A DNA stretch of 64,000 bases from Anaerolineales bacterium (GTDB lineage Bacteria; Chloroflexota; Anaerolineae; Anaerolineales; UBA4823): contig JAFGQI010000137.1 in the NCBI GenBank assembly GCA_016935755.1, forward strand, positions 1 to 64,000, given 5' to 3'. Both the position numbers and the translations under genes were made by a program. Below the pieces are notes generated by a model. The model was not told the origin of the DNA. It saw nothing but the letters and a program-made list of their open reading frames with translations, and searched no databases. Below are positions 49,579-59,129 of the stretch, piece after piece; the stretch's first letter is position 1; each line of letters starts with the position of its first letter.

Positions 49579-52048
49579 AACCGCCTGTTCGGCGTCTGAA
49601 ATTGGCCTGGATGCGGTTAGCTGTGTCTTGTAGGAGATGCAGCAGTTGAACCCAGCCAAGCTTGTAGAAAAGACGTCTCCAGATATGCACAGCCTGGCGG
49701 CGGGTGGCAGGATCGGGCTGCTGGCGGCTGTACATCGCTTGGCTGTAAAGAGCAATGAGCGATTTTGCCTCACTGGAAGCAGCAGTCAGCAACCCGCGGG
49801 TGCGTTTTTCGGCCTGCAGGAGGTCGATTTGCCCTCCAATATTGGCGGCGATTTCAAGCGGCGTGTCGCCAGGCTGCGGGTGCACCCCTAAACCCTTGCC
49901 GCGCTGGTATATCCTGCGATAGAGAATGGATAATGTGGTCAATGGATCCAGGCGGCTGATCCTCAGGCTGTCGATCTGCTGCCAGACCAGCAAGATCAAG
50001 GCCAGCAGCAAGACCGCGCCACCGCCCCAGGCGAATCCCTTCGCCCACCCAGGCCAGGCGGTTCGCTCGGCCGTCGGCAGATCAGCTTGCAGCTCCAGCT
50101 CGGGATCAAGCGGGATATCTTCTGGACGTTCAATGGCTGGCAGCCCGCCGGTTGGTTCAAATTCTATCCAGCCGAGGCCGGGGAAATAGACCTCCACCCA
50201 GGAGTGTGCATTCGCCTCGGTGACGATATAGCGCCCCGGCCCATCCTGCCCGAATTCCTCGCGGTATGTGCCGGTGGCGTAACCCATCACCAGGCGGGCT
50301 GGCAGGCCGATGCCACGCGCCATGACGACCATGGCGGTGGCGTAGTAGTCGCAGTATCCCTTCTGCAGGTCGAAGAGGAAATAATCCGCCACATCTTGAT
50401 CGGCCGGCGGGGCAGGGACATCCAGGGTGTAGGGGATCGAGCGCAGATACCCCTCGATGGCCTGGGTTTTCTCATAGGGTGTGACTGAGCCCTGGGTCAC
50501 TTCCGCAGCCAGGTCGAGCACACGCTGAGGGGTGTCCTCTGGCAGCTGCAGATAGCGCGCTCGGATCCATTGGGGATATGCTTCGCCTGCCTGTTGGAGC
50601 TGTAACCGGCCAACCGCGGGCAGCTGAGAATTTACCACGTAAGAGGCTGGCCCCTCATCCTGCTTGAGCGTTATCCCGAAGATATCTGTATCATTGCTCG
50701 TCCCTGCGCCAGCAGATTCGACCGCCAGCCGCTGGCTCACCAGGTAATCCTGGTTCACGGAAACGAGCGCTCCGGCGTAATAGATGGAATTCCCCGGATC
50801 GTTGACCGCTTGTATCTGCTGGTGAATCAAGCGGTGACCGGGCCATGGATTGGGGAGATAGGCTTCATTGGCGCGCAGCTCGATCTCGGTTGTTGGGCCT
50901 GTCATCCAGCCTCGTCCGGTGTACACATCGTAAGTCAAGGATCGCCAGTAATAGGCCGGGTTTTCCGTCTGGCTGGTGGGCGCCCCAGCGGTGTATTGCG
51001 GGTCAATCACCTGGATGATCATCACCACCTGCTGATCGAGATCTGGCCCCGCCCTTAATAAATGGCCCCGTGGAAGTTCTCCCGTTCCGCTGAGACCGGC
51101 CTCTTCTGGCTCTTGAGGCTGGATCTGGAGGCCAAGCGATTCGCCCAGTTCCGTCGTCTCCGGGCCGCGTTCCAGAAGCAGGTCCTGGGTGAATTGGATC
51201 ATTTTTTGCGGCGAAAGGTAGGAGACTATCATGGCAGAGAAGGTCATTCCGATCACAACTGCCAGCGACCAGGCTGCCACATCGTAGGTGATATCCTCGG
51301 CAAAGTCAACCGAGGCGGTCTGCCAGCGATTCTGGGTGCCCCGGTAGTTGGAGACTGCCTGGAGCAGCAGCGTCCCCGCGATGAAGGGAACCAGCGGCAG
51401 CGCCGCTGAACGGGCGTAGGCCATGCTGATCGCCAACAAGACGCCGGCGGGCGCAGCGGCTGCCAGGGGTTTCTGCAGGCGGCGGACAGCCCAGGCTCCC
51501 CAGGCTGCCAGGCCCCAAAGGATCAACCCCCAGGTCAGCAGGACTGCGCTGGTTCGATAGACTGGCGCTCCCTGCACCTGCGCTCCCAGCCAGGAGACGA
51601 ACTGGGCAGATAAAGTCGTCAGGTTCTGCGTAATATCCTGCAGCAGAAGCAGAAGAAGGCTGGAGTCTGGTGGAGGATCGCCTGGCTGCCACTGGATCGC
51701 CTGCCCGCTGAAGCGAATCAATTCCAACAGCAGGGTTCTCAGCCTGTCGCCAAGATTCCCGGCAAATACGATCATCACTACGCCGCCGGTCAGGGCGATG
51801 CACAAGGCTGCCCAGCGGCCCTTGATCCGTGAGCGGGCAAATATCCAGCCCCAGAACAGGGCGAAGAAAGTGACAGAGATCAAAGCGCTGCCCGCAAGGC
51901 CGCGCACCAGGCCTTGCAGAGTCGCCGCCGTGCTGCCAAAAATCAGCATGAGCAGGCAGAAAGTCAGCAAGGCGCCTACACCTATCTTGCGGATTATCCA
52001 GGCGATCAGCTGGACAATCAGGGTGGGGTTTTCTCTCTCCTCGCTCAT
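49577..52048 (-). CDS. transglutaminase-like membrane protein (TgpA type)
   Basis: An 823-residue membrane protein. The N-terminal ~330 residues contain about six helices; an extracytoplasmic transglutaminase-like domain carries the Cys of YCDYYATAMVVMARGIGLPARLVMGY, the His of ANAHSWVEVYFPGLGW and the Asp/Glu of FEPTGG, the catalytic triad order. A late helix (~650-675) and a C-terminal DUF4129-like segment follow. Such proteins are typically coupled with a DUF58 gene, as here: its ATG at 52048 overlaps the DUF58 stop by 4 nt. In-frame upstream codons lie inside the DUF58 gene. Confidence 0.86.
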   Translation of the reverse strand: MSEERENPTLIVQLIAWIIRKIGVGALLTFCLLMLIFGSTAATLQGLVRGLAGSALISVTFFALFWGWIFARSRIKGRWAALCIALTGGVVMIVFAGNLGDRLRTLLLELIRFSGQAIQWQPGDPPPDSSLLLLLLQDITQNLTTLSAQFVSWLGAQVQGAPVYRTSAVLLTWGLILWGLAAWGAWAVRRLQKPLAAAAPAGVLLAISMAYARSAALPLVPFIAGTLLLQAVSNYRGTQNRWQTASVDFAEDITYDVAAWSLAVVIGMTFSAMIVSYLSPQKMIQFTQDLLLERGPETTELGESLGLQIQPQEPEEAGLSGTGELPRGHLLRAGPDLDQQVVMIIQVIDPQYTAGAPTSQTENPAYYWRSLTYDVYTGRGWMTGPTTEIELRANEAYLPNPWPGHRLIHQQIQAVNDPGNSIYYAGALVSVNQDYLVSQRLAVESAGAGTSNDTDIFGITLKQDEGPASYVVNSQLPAVGRLQLQQAGEAYPQWIRARYLQLPEDTPQRVLDLAAEVTQGSVTPYEKTQAIEGYLRSIPYTLDVPAPPADQDVADYFLFDLQKGYCDYYATAMVVMARGIGLPARLVMGYATGTYREEFGQDGPGRYIVTEANAHSWVEVYFPGLGWIEFEPTGGLPAIERPEDIPLDPELELQADLPTAERTAWPGWAKGFAWGGGAVLLLALILLVWQQIDSLRISRLDPLTTLSILYRRIYQRGKGLGVHPQPGDTPLEIAANIGGQIDLLQAEKRTRGLLTAASSEAKSLIALYSQAMYSRQQPDPATRRQAVHIWRRLFYKLGWVQLLHLLQDTANRIQANFRRRTGG

Positions 52049-53358
52049 GTGATTGCTTTCCAGGAAGTGTCCCGAGCCGGGTTGAGGGCAATCGCCCGGC
52101 CCCTGGGTGAGACGCGCCACTCCCACTGACCCTTTTTCCCTGGCTGAGCTTCAGGCCGGTCCAGCAGGTCGGGGGTGATCAGTCGCCGGGAGATGCCCCA
52201 ACGAGCCAGCTGATGCTCGATCTGGTTCGTCCGCGGCAAGCCGCCCGGGTTTTCCGGGTCATAAAACGCGTGTGGATCCAGCAGCAGAATGGTTGGGACA
52301 GTTCCCAGCCAGAGCAGCGGCAGCAGCCCTTCCAGCCAATCCCCGCGCGTGTTTGCCGTGATGATCACCAGGCTGGTGTTCTGCCCCAGGGATGGGCGCA
52401 GCGCGATCAGCAGTTCCGCCAGGGGGTGCGAGGCGGGTTTCAACAAGGCCAGGGAGCGGAGTATCTCCCAGCGCTGGTTTTTCCCTTCACGCGGCGGCAG
52501 CCAGACGAATGGCTCTCCGTGGGCGAGCATGCCCACTGCTTTGCCTGTCTGCAGGCCGCGGTCTGCCAGCGAGGCCGCCAGGATAACGCCATGTTCTTCG
52601 GTTGAACGCGCTCCCTGACCGGCCTGCGCGTTCAGATCAACATCCAGGATGATCCACCAATCGCCGGAGGGGGTGCTGTCGAACAGGCGCACGTACATTC
52701 CTCCCCGCCGGGCAGTGGTGCGCCAGTGTATCCCGCGCAGGCTGTCGCCCGGGACATATTCTCGCACACCGGCAGCGCTGACAGTCTGTTCTGGGGCGTT
52801 GGGCCGTGGTCGCCCCAGACCGGCTCTGCCTCCTGGGGCGACCTCTATCCTGGGGAGGGGCACGATTGGGGGCGTGACCATCAAGTTCACCGTTTGGGGG
52901 TGGTGTATTTCGATGGCATATAGTCCTAAAGGATCGCTGGTGCGCAGGGAGATTGGGCCGAGGGTAAACAGCCCCCGGCGCGTGCAGGCATTGCGCGTGC
53001 GCCACTGGTAGCTCGCCCCAGCATCAATGCCGGTGGCCTGGTTGATGTGATAACCGGGGATGTTGGAATGATCGACTAATTCCACCCATAAGGCGGGGAA
53101 ATGCCCGCGGTTCACCAGGGTGAAGCGTTCTTCGAATTGATCCCCCACCTGCGCCCAGCCGAAGCGCATTTCTCTGTGCAGGCGGAGATTATTCCCCATA
53201 GATCGAGCCCAAAGGCGGCTGACCCACCAGACGCCTGCCAGGGCGAAGAGTAAGAAACGCCAGCCCTGGTAGTCATCTACAACCGCCAGAAAGAGCAGGA
53301 TGACTACCAGGAGGGGGAGAAAGCGCGTTTTTCGCTCAATCCGAACTTGGACATCCAC
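52045..53358 (-). CDS. DUF58 protein
   Basis: A 437-residue protein with two N-terminal helices (~13-45) and the DUF58 core YVPGDSLRGIHWRTTARRGG followed by a vWA-like region (WWIILDVDLNAQAG). DUF58 proteins usually occur with a MoxR ATPase and a transglutaminase-like protein; here only the latter is adjacent. It starts at GTG (53358). On the minus strand TAAAAT (53371-53366) ends 7 nt before the start and no ribosome-binding site is visible, so a leaderless mRNA is predicted. Confidence 0.85.
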   Translation of the reverse strand: MDVQVRIERKTRFLPLLVVILLFLAVVDDYQGWRFLLFALAGVWWVSRLWARSMGNNLRLHREMRFGWAQVGDQFEERFTLVNRGHFPALWVELVDHSNIPGYHINQATGIDAGASYQWRTRNACTRRGLFTLGPISLRTSDPLGLYAIEIHHPQTVNLMVTPPIVPLPRIEVAPGGRAGLGRPRPNAPEQTVSAAGVREYVPGDSLRGIHWRTTARRGGMYVRLFDSTPSGDWWIILDVDLNAQAGQGARSTEEHGVILAASLADRGLQTGKAVGMLAHGEPFVWLPPREGKNQRWEILRSLALLKPASHPLAELLIALRPSLGQNTSLVIITANTRGDWLEGLLPLLWLGTVPTILLLDPHAFYDPENPGGLPRTNQIEHQLARWGISRRLITPDLLDRPEAQPGKKGQWEWRVSPRGRAIALNPARDTSWKAIT

Positions 53359-53381
53359 GCGTTCAATTTTACTTGAGGGTG

Positions 53382-54590
53382 TTATTTTGCGCGAGCCAGG
53401 TTGATGGCGGTTCGCATTTGATCCAGATGGGCATACAGGTGGTAAGGCGTCTCCAGGGCTTCATAAGACAGCCGCCAGAAAGTGCTTTTCCGCTCGGCGA
53501 ACTGGGCCGGCAGGTTGGCGAAAAGCACCTGGGTCTCCAGGAACAGGCGTTTTAGTTCAGCCAGGAGATCAGCCAGTGTCGGAAAGGCCGCTACCGTGGC
53601 GAGGATGGCTGGCTCCAGGTTCCCAGGCCAATCATCGGTCCAGCTTTCCTGCGAGCCGACCAGTTCTGCGATGTGAAACTGCCAGTAACGTTCACCCTGG
53701 ATCAGATGCGCTAATACTTCCTTCGGACTCCATTCTTCAGGGGTAGGTTTGAAGGAGGCCTCCTGCTCGCTGACCCCGGCGAAGAATTTGTCCAGCTCGG
53801 CCTGCATCTGCTCATAGTGCTGGCGGATGCTCTCTGCCAGGGCGGGCAGGCTGGCTGGGATGGCAGGCTTTCTACGGTGCGAGAGTTCCATCATTAGTGT
53901 GACTTTTTGGCTGCCGCGGTAGACGTTAACCTCAATGGAATCCCCTGCCTGCTTGCCCTGCAGAGCATCGGTCAGGCTGGCCCAGTTCGTGATCTGGCGT
54001 CCATCAAAACTGACAATCACATCGTTGGACTGCAAACCGGCGGCCTGAGCTCCCAGGCCATCTACAACGGTGTCGATGCGGATGCCTTCCGTGACCGGCA
54101 CGCCCAACTTTGCCGCCATTTCGGGGTTGAAATCGCCAATGGTTATCCCCAGCATTGGCCGGCGGGTTATGCGCAGGTCTTCGCCAGTTTCCAGGGTGGA
54201 AGTGAGGTTTTCCAGGCCTTTCTTCCAGCCATCCTGGATTTCCTTAACAGCTTTTTGCCAGTCTTCTCCCTCGCCAATTCCTTCATGTACCAGGCTGACC
54301 AGAGTACCATTATCTTTAGCTTCCAGGGTGAGGCGCACCTGGCTGGCGCCAGGATCGCCGCGCCCGCGCCACAGAAATAGAATTTCTTGGTCGGGATGCA
54401 GGGAAATGTATTCACCTGCCATGGTATAACCGTTGTTCCAGATCAGGTACAGGCGTCCCCCGGAGCGCGGCTGTACAGTCGCCAGGCTGCACAGCCACTC
54501 GCGCAGGGCGGTGGCATTGGTGAAAGCATGATACACCATGGAGGGCGGGACTTGGATGAACTGTTCGAACTTCAGGGATTGAGCAGCCAT
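53382..54590 (-). CDS. three-domain fusion: AHSA1/SRPBCC, PDZ and DinB
   Basis: A 402-residue soluble protein. Residues ~1-130 fit the AHSA1-type SRPBCC fold (FIQVPPSMVYHAFTNATALREWLCS, GGRLYLIWNNGY, WKKGLENL). Residues ~145-240 form a PDZ domain (MLGITIGDF, GIRIDTVVDGLGAQAAGLQSNDVIVSFDGRQI). Residues ~255-402 are a DinB-like four-helix bundle (EEWSPKEVLAHLIQGERYW, with metal-ligand-like His). I know of no characterised protein with this order. AAGGAGA precedes the ATG. It lies between the DUF58 gene and the E1 gene on the same strand. Confidence 0.78.
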   Translation of the reverse strand: MAAQSLKFEQFIQVPPSMVYHAFTNATALREWLCSLATVQPRSGGRLYLIWNNGYTMAGEYISLHPDQEILFLWRGRGDPGASQVRLTLEAKDNGTLVSLVHEGIGEGEDWQKAVKEIQDGWKKGLENLTSTLETGEDLRITRRPMLGITIGDFNPEMAAKLGVPVTEGIRIDTVVDGLGAQAAGLQSNDVIVSFDGRQITNWASLTDALQGKQAGDSIEVNVYRGSQKVTLMMELSHRRKPAIPASLPALAESIRQHYEQMQAELDKFFAGVSEQEASFKPTPEEWSPKEVLAHLIQGERYWQFHIAELVGSQESWTDDWPGNLEPAILATVAAFPTLADLLAELKRLFLETQVLFANLPAQFAERKSTFWRLSYEALETPYHLYAHLDQMRTAINLARAK

Positions 54591-54652
54591 TTAATTTCTC
54601 CTTCCTTCTATCAATCATACGCCTGGATGACCCGTGTGGTTTGAATTTTTTA

Positions 54653-56728
54653 TCAATACGCCAATAATGCCTCAATCCTGCCCCGGATGCGCTCAACCGT
54701 TGGCAGGACTGCATCCATCAGGCGGATATTATATGGCACCGGCACATCTGGGATCGCCAGCCGGTCTGGCGGAGCGTCGAGATCGGTAAAGGCCTGGCTG
54801 GAGAGCACCGCCATGATCTCTCCGGCGAAACCAGCCGTCTGAGTGTCTTCATGAACAATCAGCACTTTCCCGGTCTGGCGGGTGCTTTCCAGCACAGCTT
54901 CCTGATCCCAGGGGATGATGGTGCGCAGGTCGATCACTGTTACTCTGCCAGGAAACGAGCGTTGCGCCTCCAGGCAGCGCGATACCATCGCCCCCCAGGT
55001 CACCAGGGTCAGCTCATCTCCATCTGTTAAGCGAGCGGCTTTTCCAAAAGGCAGGCAGTAATCGTCGCCTGGATAGGGCCGCCGCCCTTCCACAGTGTCC
55101 AATAAGGCCCGGTGTTCGAAGAAGAAGGTCGGATCTTCGCCGCGCAGAGCCGTGCGCAGCAGCCCGACCGCATCCTCGGCGTTGCTGGGGAAGGCAATCC
55201 TCCAACCCAGGGAATGCGCGTAAACTGCTTCGCCGGTCACGCTGTGCCAGGGGTCGCCGGTCTTTTTCCCGAAGCCGACCGGGATGCGCACCACCACGGG
55301 GGCTGCGAAATTGTTTGCCGTGCGCCAGCGCAGGGTGCCAATATCATTAATCTGCTCGTGCGCAGGGTCGGCATATTTGCGGAACTGGATTTCGGGCACA
55401 GGCAGCAAGCCTGCCAGCGCCATGCCCACAGAGCGCCCGATGATGCCATCTTCGGATAGGGAGGTGTCGAAAACCCTGGCGGGCCCGAAATGCGTCTGCA
55501 TATCCAGGGTTGCCCCGTGCACCCCGCCCTTGAGGCCCACATCTTCGCCAAACACCAGCATGCGCGGGTTTAGCGCCAGCTCGGTCTCCAGGGTGCGACG
55601 GACTGCGTCAATGAGGTTGATGCGCGGGCCGCTGGGCTGCGGGGTGTTTGACCCCAGCGCGGGAAGAGCATTTTCGGGACGCAGACCACCCTGCTTTGGG
55701 GCCAATCCCTCAAAAAACAAATGCTGGGTGACCTGGGATGGCTCAGGCTCGGGCGAGGCTTCTGCCGCGGTCAGAGCTGCGTCCAGTTCGGTTTTTACCT
55801 GCTCAACCAGCTGATCCCACTCTGCCTGGATTTGCTCATCCGTATGCCCCTGCTTAAGCCCTTCGGCTCTCAAAAATTCCCGCAGCTGTTTCACTGGGTC
55901 GCGTTCGGCCTCGGCAAGCTGAACTTCGGCGGGCTTATACGCCTGGTCATCCACAAAAGTGTGCCCGGTCAGGCGCACTACCTGTGACCGCACCAGGCAA
56001 GGTCCCAGTCCTGCGCGCACATGCTCCAGCGCGGTTTGAATCAGCTCCAGGGCGGTCAAGGGGTTGGTGCCATCGCAATCAATAATGTACAGATTCTTGA
56101 AGCCTGACAGGTTGGCAGTGATCTCGCCGCCGGGCGTCTGAATACCGGCAGGGACAGACAGCCCATAGGCGTTATCCTCAATCAGAAACATCATTGGCAG
56201 GCATAAGGTGGTGGCGATGTTCAGGGCGGCCCAGAAGCCGTTGGCTGCAATGCTGCCTTCCCCGCCCATGGCTACAGCCATAGCCCCTGACCAATCCGTC
56301 TCTCTTAGAACGCGCTCGTGATAGGTGATGGCCTGAGCCCAGCCAACTGCCGGGGTATATTGAGCGCCCACATCGCCAGAAGCAGGCAGTACGGTCAGCC
56401 CGTCCCGGCGGGGCAGGTTGTACATGACGCCGACATCGCGCCCCGCGCTGGGGCTGCCCATCCGCGCCATCCCGGCTTGCAGGGCTTCGGTGACGCTCAG
56501 GCCGCAAGAGAGCATAAAAGGTCGAGAGCGGTAATAGATCGTCGCCGCATCATGGGGATGGGTGAGGGCCTGTCCGAGCAAGACCTGGGTAAGCTCATGC
56601 CCACTGGCGGAGAACTGGTATTTGACTTTCCCCTGGGGGGTAAGCTGTTCAACCTCCAGACGGTCAAGTTCTCGTGAGAGCAGCACCAATCGAGTAATCT
56701 TCAGCCAATCGATATTTGTAAAATCCAT
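54653..56728 (-). CDS. fused alpha-beta E1 component of a 2-oxoacid dehydrogenase
   Basis: A 691-residue protein combining both E1 chains of a branched-chain/pyruvate dehydrogenase-type enzyme. The alpha part (~1-330) has the TPP motif GGEGSIAANGFW...EDN; the beta part (~375-691) has INLIDAVRRTLETEL, FGEDVGLKGGVHGAT, RVFDTSLSEDGIIGRSVGMAL and PGRVTVIDLRTIIPWDQEA. A ~45-residue Glu/Pro-rich linker joins them. No E2 or E3 gene is nearby. The ATG at 56728 is 4 nt after the exporter stop; further upstream codons overlap that gene. Confidence 0.87.
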   Translation of the reverse strand: MDFTNIDWLKITRLVLLSRELDRLEVEQLTPQGKVKYQFSASGHELTQVLLGQALTHPHDAATIYYRSRPFMLSCGLSVTEALQAGMARMGSPSAGRDVGVMYNLPRRDGLTVLPASGDVGAQYTPAVGWAQAITYHERVLRETDWSGAMAVAMGGEGSIAANGFWAALNIATTLCLPMMFLIEDNAYGLSVPAGIQTPGGEITANLSGFKNLYIIDCDGTNPLTALELIQTALEHVRAGLGPCLVRSQVVRLTGHTFVDDQAYKPAEVQLAEAERDPVKQLREFLRAEGLKQGHTDEQIQAEWDQLVEQVKTELDAALTAAEASPEPEPSQVTQHLFFEGLAPKQGGLRPENALPALGSNTPQPSGPRINLIDAVRRTLETELALNPRMLVFGEDVGLKGGVHGATLDMQTHFGPARVFDTSLSEDGIIGRSVGMALAGLLPVPEIQFRKYADPAHEQINDIGTLRWRTANNFAAPVVVRIPVGFGKKTGDPWHSVTGEAVYAHSLGWRIAFPSNAEDAVGLLRTALRGEDPTFFFEHRALLDTVEGRRPYPGDDYCLPFGKAARLTDGDELTLVTWGAMVSRCLEAQRSFPGRVTVIDLRTIIPWDQEAVLESTRQTGKVLIVHEDTQTAGFAGEIMAVLSSQAFTDLDAPPDRLAIPDVPVPYNIRLMDAVLPTVERIRGRIEALLAY

Positions 56729-56732
56729 CTTG

Positions 56733-58073
56733 TCAATCCTTTGTCTTATGTACCAGTTCCAGGGAAGCCTGCTGCCCATAATCCCGGCGGCGGACTTCCG
56801 CGATCACGCCCCGGGCGCGCATCCCCAGCCAGGCCGTCTGGGTGACCATGCTGAGCGTCAAGGCAGCCAATCCGAAAAACACCCCTGTTATTCTGCCCCA
56901 AAGCACCCCGCCCCCCAGGATCAGCGCGCTGGTGAGCAGATATACCACCACCGATTCGGTGATGCCTCTCGTGCGCCGGCTGTTGAGGATGGCGCCCTGA
57001 TACCAGCTTTGGAAAACATTGATCCAGGGGAGCGGCACTGCCAGCCATAAAGATTGCTCGGCCAGGGCGACCAGATCGGGCTGCAGGCCTGAGATTTGCC
57101 CAAACCAGATCCTGGACAGCGGCGTGGCGGCAATCACCAGCAGCCCGGCAGAGGTGATGCTGGCGAGAATCCAGGTAAAGCGCAGCAGATTCTTGTAGGA
57201 GCCGGGTTCATCCAATAGAGCGACCACTACTTCGTTAAAAGCAATCCCCATGCTGCGCAGCATGAACACCAGACCGGTAACTACCGGCCAGACCGCCAGC
57301 GAGGCCAGCGCGTCTGGCATGCGGCTCAACGCTGCGCTGCCGATGGGGTTCGCCAACAGGGTCAGGAGCGAAGTCATCGCCAGCGGGATATAAAAAGCCC
57401 AAAAGGCCCGCCAGGTGAGCGGCGGTTGAACTGCGGGAGCCATTTTGAGCGGACCAGCCAGCACTGGACGGGCGACAATGCCTACAAAAACGGCTTCGCA
57501 CACCACTCCGCAGGCCACTGCGCTGGAAGCGACCACGATGCCAGGGATATCCCTGAGCAGATATCCGCTGATCAGCACCAATCCATTGGCGCTGAGGCGG
57601 ATGAGGGTGCCCAGACCGATGGCGCGAGAACGACCAAAACGAATCAAAACCCCCTGGTTGTAACGCCGGTAAGCGATCGACCAAGTCCAGGGCAGCATGA
57701 TTTTCAACCCGATACGGGCCGGTTCGATAATTTCGGCCGGCGCGCCTAAAATCTGCCGGACAAGGATATCGTACAGAGGGGTAAAGGCGATCAGGATGTG
57801 TAAAATGGTCAAAAGGGCGCCAGCCGACATCATGTACTGGCGGCCTTTTTGATATGATGCCCAATCCTTGCTCAGAGCAGTGGAGGCTGAGAGCAGCATG
57901 ATGATCGGCGATTCGATAATCAGGGCCAGGGGGAAAACCACGCCGCCATACGCGGCCAGATGGATCTCGGGGTCGGCCAGGCGCGCCACGACCGCGCTGA
58001 GGGCGGGCATCTCGGCGCTCATTAACAGCCAACTGGCAGCCAGAGGCCACCAGGTGGCGATAATTCGTTGCAT
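56733..58073 (-). CDS. ANK/MATE-like membrane exporter (MOP superfamily)
   Basis: A 446-residue protein with about 12 membrane helices. The overall pattern (WWPLAASWLLMSAE start, FLARGV-like loop with PWTWSIAYRRYNQGVLIRFGRSRAIGLGT, and later PWINVFQSWYQGAILNSRRTRGIT) resembles the ANK (pyrophosphate/citrate export) branch of the MATE/MOP superfamily more than drug-exporting MATE pumps. The substrate is inference. The ATG at 58073 gives a natural N terminus; an in-frame TTG at 58097 is the alternative, and neither has a strong ribosome-binding site. Confidence 0.72.
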   Translation of the reverse strand: MQRIIATWWPLAASWLLMSAEMPALSAVVARLADPEIHLAAYGGVVFPLALIIESPIIMLLSASTALSKDWASYQKGRQYMMSAGALLTILHILIAFTPLYDILVRQILGAPAEIIEPARIGLKIMLPWTWSIAYRRYNQGVLIRFGRSRAIGLGTLIRLSANGLVLISGYLLRDIPGIVVASSAVACGVVCEAVFVGIVARPVLAGPLKMAPAVQPPLTWRAFWAFYIPLAMTSLLTLLANPIGSAALSRMPDALASLAVWPVVTGLVFMLRSMGIAFNEVVVALLDEPGSYKNLLRFTWILASITSAGLLVIAATPLSRIWFGQISGLQPDLVALAEQSLWLAVPLPWINVFQSWYQGAILNSRRTRGITESVVVYLLTSALILGGGVLWGRITGVFFGLAALTLSMVTQTAWLGMRARGVIAEVRRRDYGQQASLELVHKTKD

Positions 58074-58172
58074 GGGAATGGTTTTCGAACTATTCAAATG
58101 GAACTGCTCTTCTATCTAAACTGCCAGAAATACCAAATTCGATAAAGTTGGGCTGATTTTATCATATCCTGG

Positions 58173-59129
58173 CTAAGGAGAGGCGCGCAGCACCACTGGG
58201 AGATGGATGGCATAGGGCGCTTGCAGATAGCCGGCATGCCTGCGGCTGTAGCTGCCGCCGTTGGCGTCGTCGCGATAGGCTTCAAACTGGATCGTATCGC
58301 CCCGCACATGGATCAAGACAAAGGTGCTGGGCGCGCCTGTGTCGCCCAGCCCACGCGCATGTCCGGCGTCAATCTGCCAGACATCTCCCACCCGGATGGC
58401 GCTGTAATTATGCGTGTGCCCGCACAGGTAGGCAATCACCCCCTCAGCCTGGAGCAAGCTCCAGAAACGATCTCGGTTAGTCAAATATTTATCTAAGCTC
58501 TCATCTTGATGTCTCAGTCTTCCTGTGTCGATATCGGCTGTAGGAAAGGCGGGTTCGTGGCCGATGACGAAAATAGTGGGTTGGGTGGTGCTGTCCAGGT
58601 CAGCCACCAACCAGTTATACAGGTAATCGGGGATATCGCCATCAGTGACAGCTTCGCCAGCGCTGTCGCAGTATTGGTTCAGCGCGACAAAATGCACCTC
58701 CTGATAATCAAAGGAGTAGGTGGTCTTGGGACAAGCCGGGGGCCCTGGATTGACCGGGCCGTAATCATAGGCATTCAGCCAGGCCAGGTTATCTCCCGGA
58801 TTGGTTTCTGTGCCTTCTCCCGGCAGCTCGTGGTTGCCGATCACCGGATACCAGGTGAAAGCTGTCCCCAGGGTTTGGGTAATTGTCCAGTAGACTCCCA
58901 CGGTTGGGTCGATGTCCCCCGGGCTGACCATGAAGGCAGACCCTCCCAGGCTGGCGATTGCCTCTACCGCGCCGCGGAAATACTGGCTGGTATCATACTC
59001 TCCAGGGCCGGAGAAGTAGCGCATATCCGCGCTGACTGCGAAGGTGAATGAATCTGCGCTGCGGGACTCAATCCACCCGGTGCTCAAAAGCACCAGCAGC
59101 AGGCAGGCCGCGATTGTATGGAGCTTCAT
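58173..59129 (-). CDS. secreted calcineurin-like metallophosphoesterase
   Basis: A 318-residue exported phosphoesterase. The signal peptide (MKLHTIAACLLLVLLSTGWIES) is followed by FAVSADMRYF, GDIDP, VIGNHELPGE, VIGHEPAFP and LCGHTHNYS, the metal-binding motifs; the first D-x-H motif is replaced by SADMRY, so one ligand differs. The C terminus ends IHLPVVLRASP, a short hydrophobic tail often seen on exported proteins of Anaerolineae. The ATG overlaps the methyltransferase stop by 4 nt. Confidence 0.82.
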   Translation of the reverse strand: MKLHTIAACLLLVLLSTGWIESRSADSFTFAVSADMRYFSGPGEYDTSQYFRGAVEAIASLGGSAFMVSPGDIDPTVGVYWTITQTLGTAFTWYPVIGNHELPGEGTETNPGDNLAWLNAYDYGPVNPGPPACPKTTYSFDYQEVHFVALNQYCDSAGEAVTDGDIPDYLYNWLVADLDSTTQPTIFVIGHEPAFPTADIDTGRLRHQDESLDKYLTNRDRFWSLLQAEGVIAYLCGHTHNYSAIRVGDVWQIDAGHARGLGDTGAPSTFVLIHVRGDTIQFEAYRDDANGGSYSRRHAGYLQAPYAIHLPVVLRASP

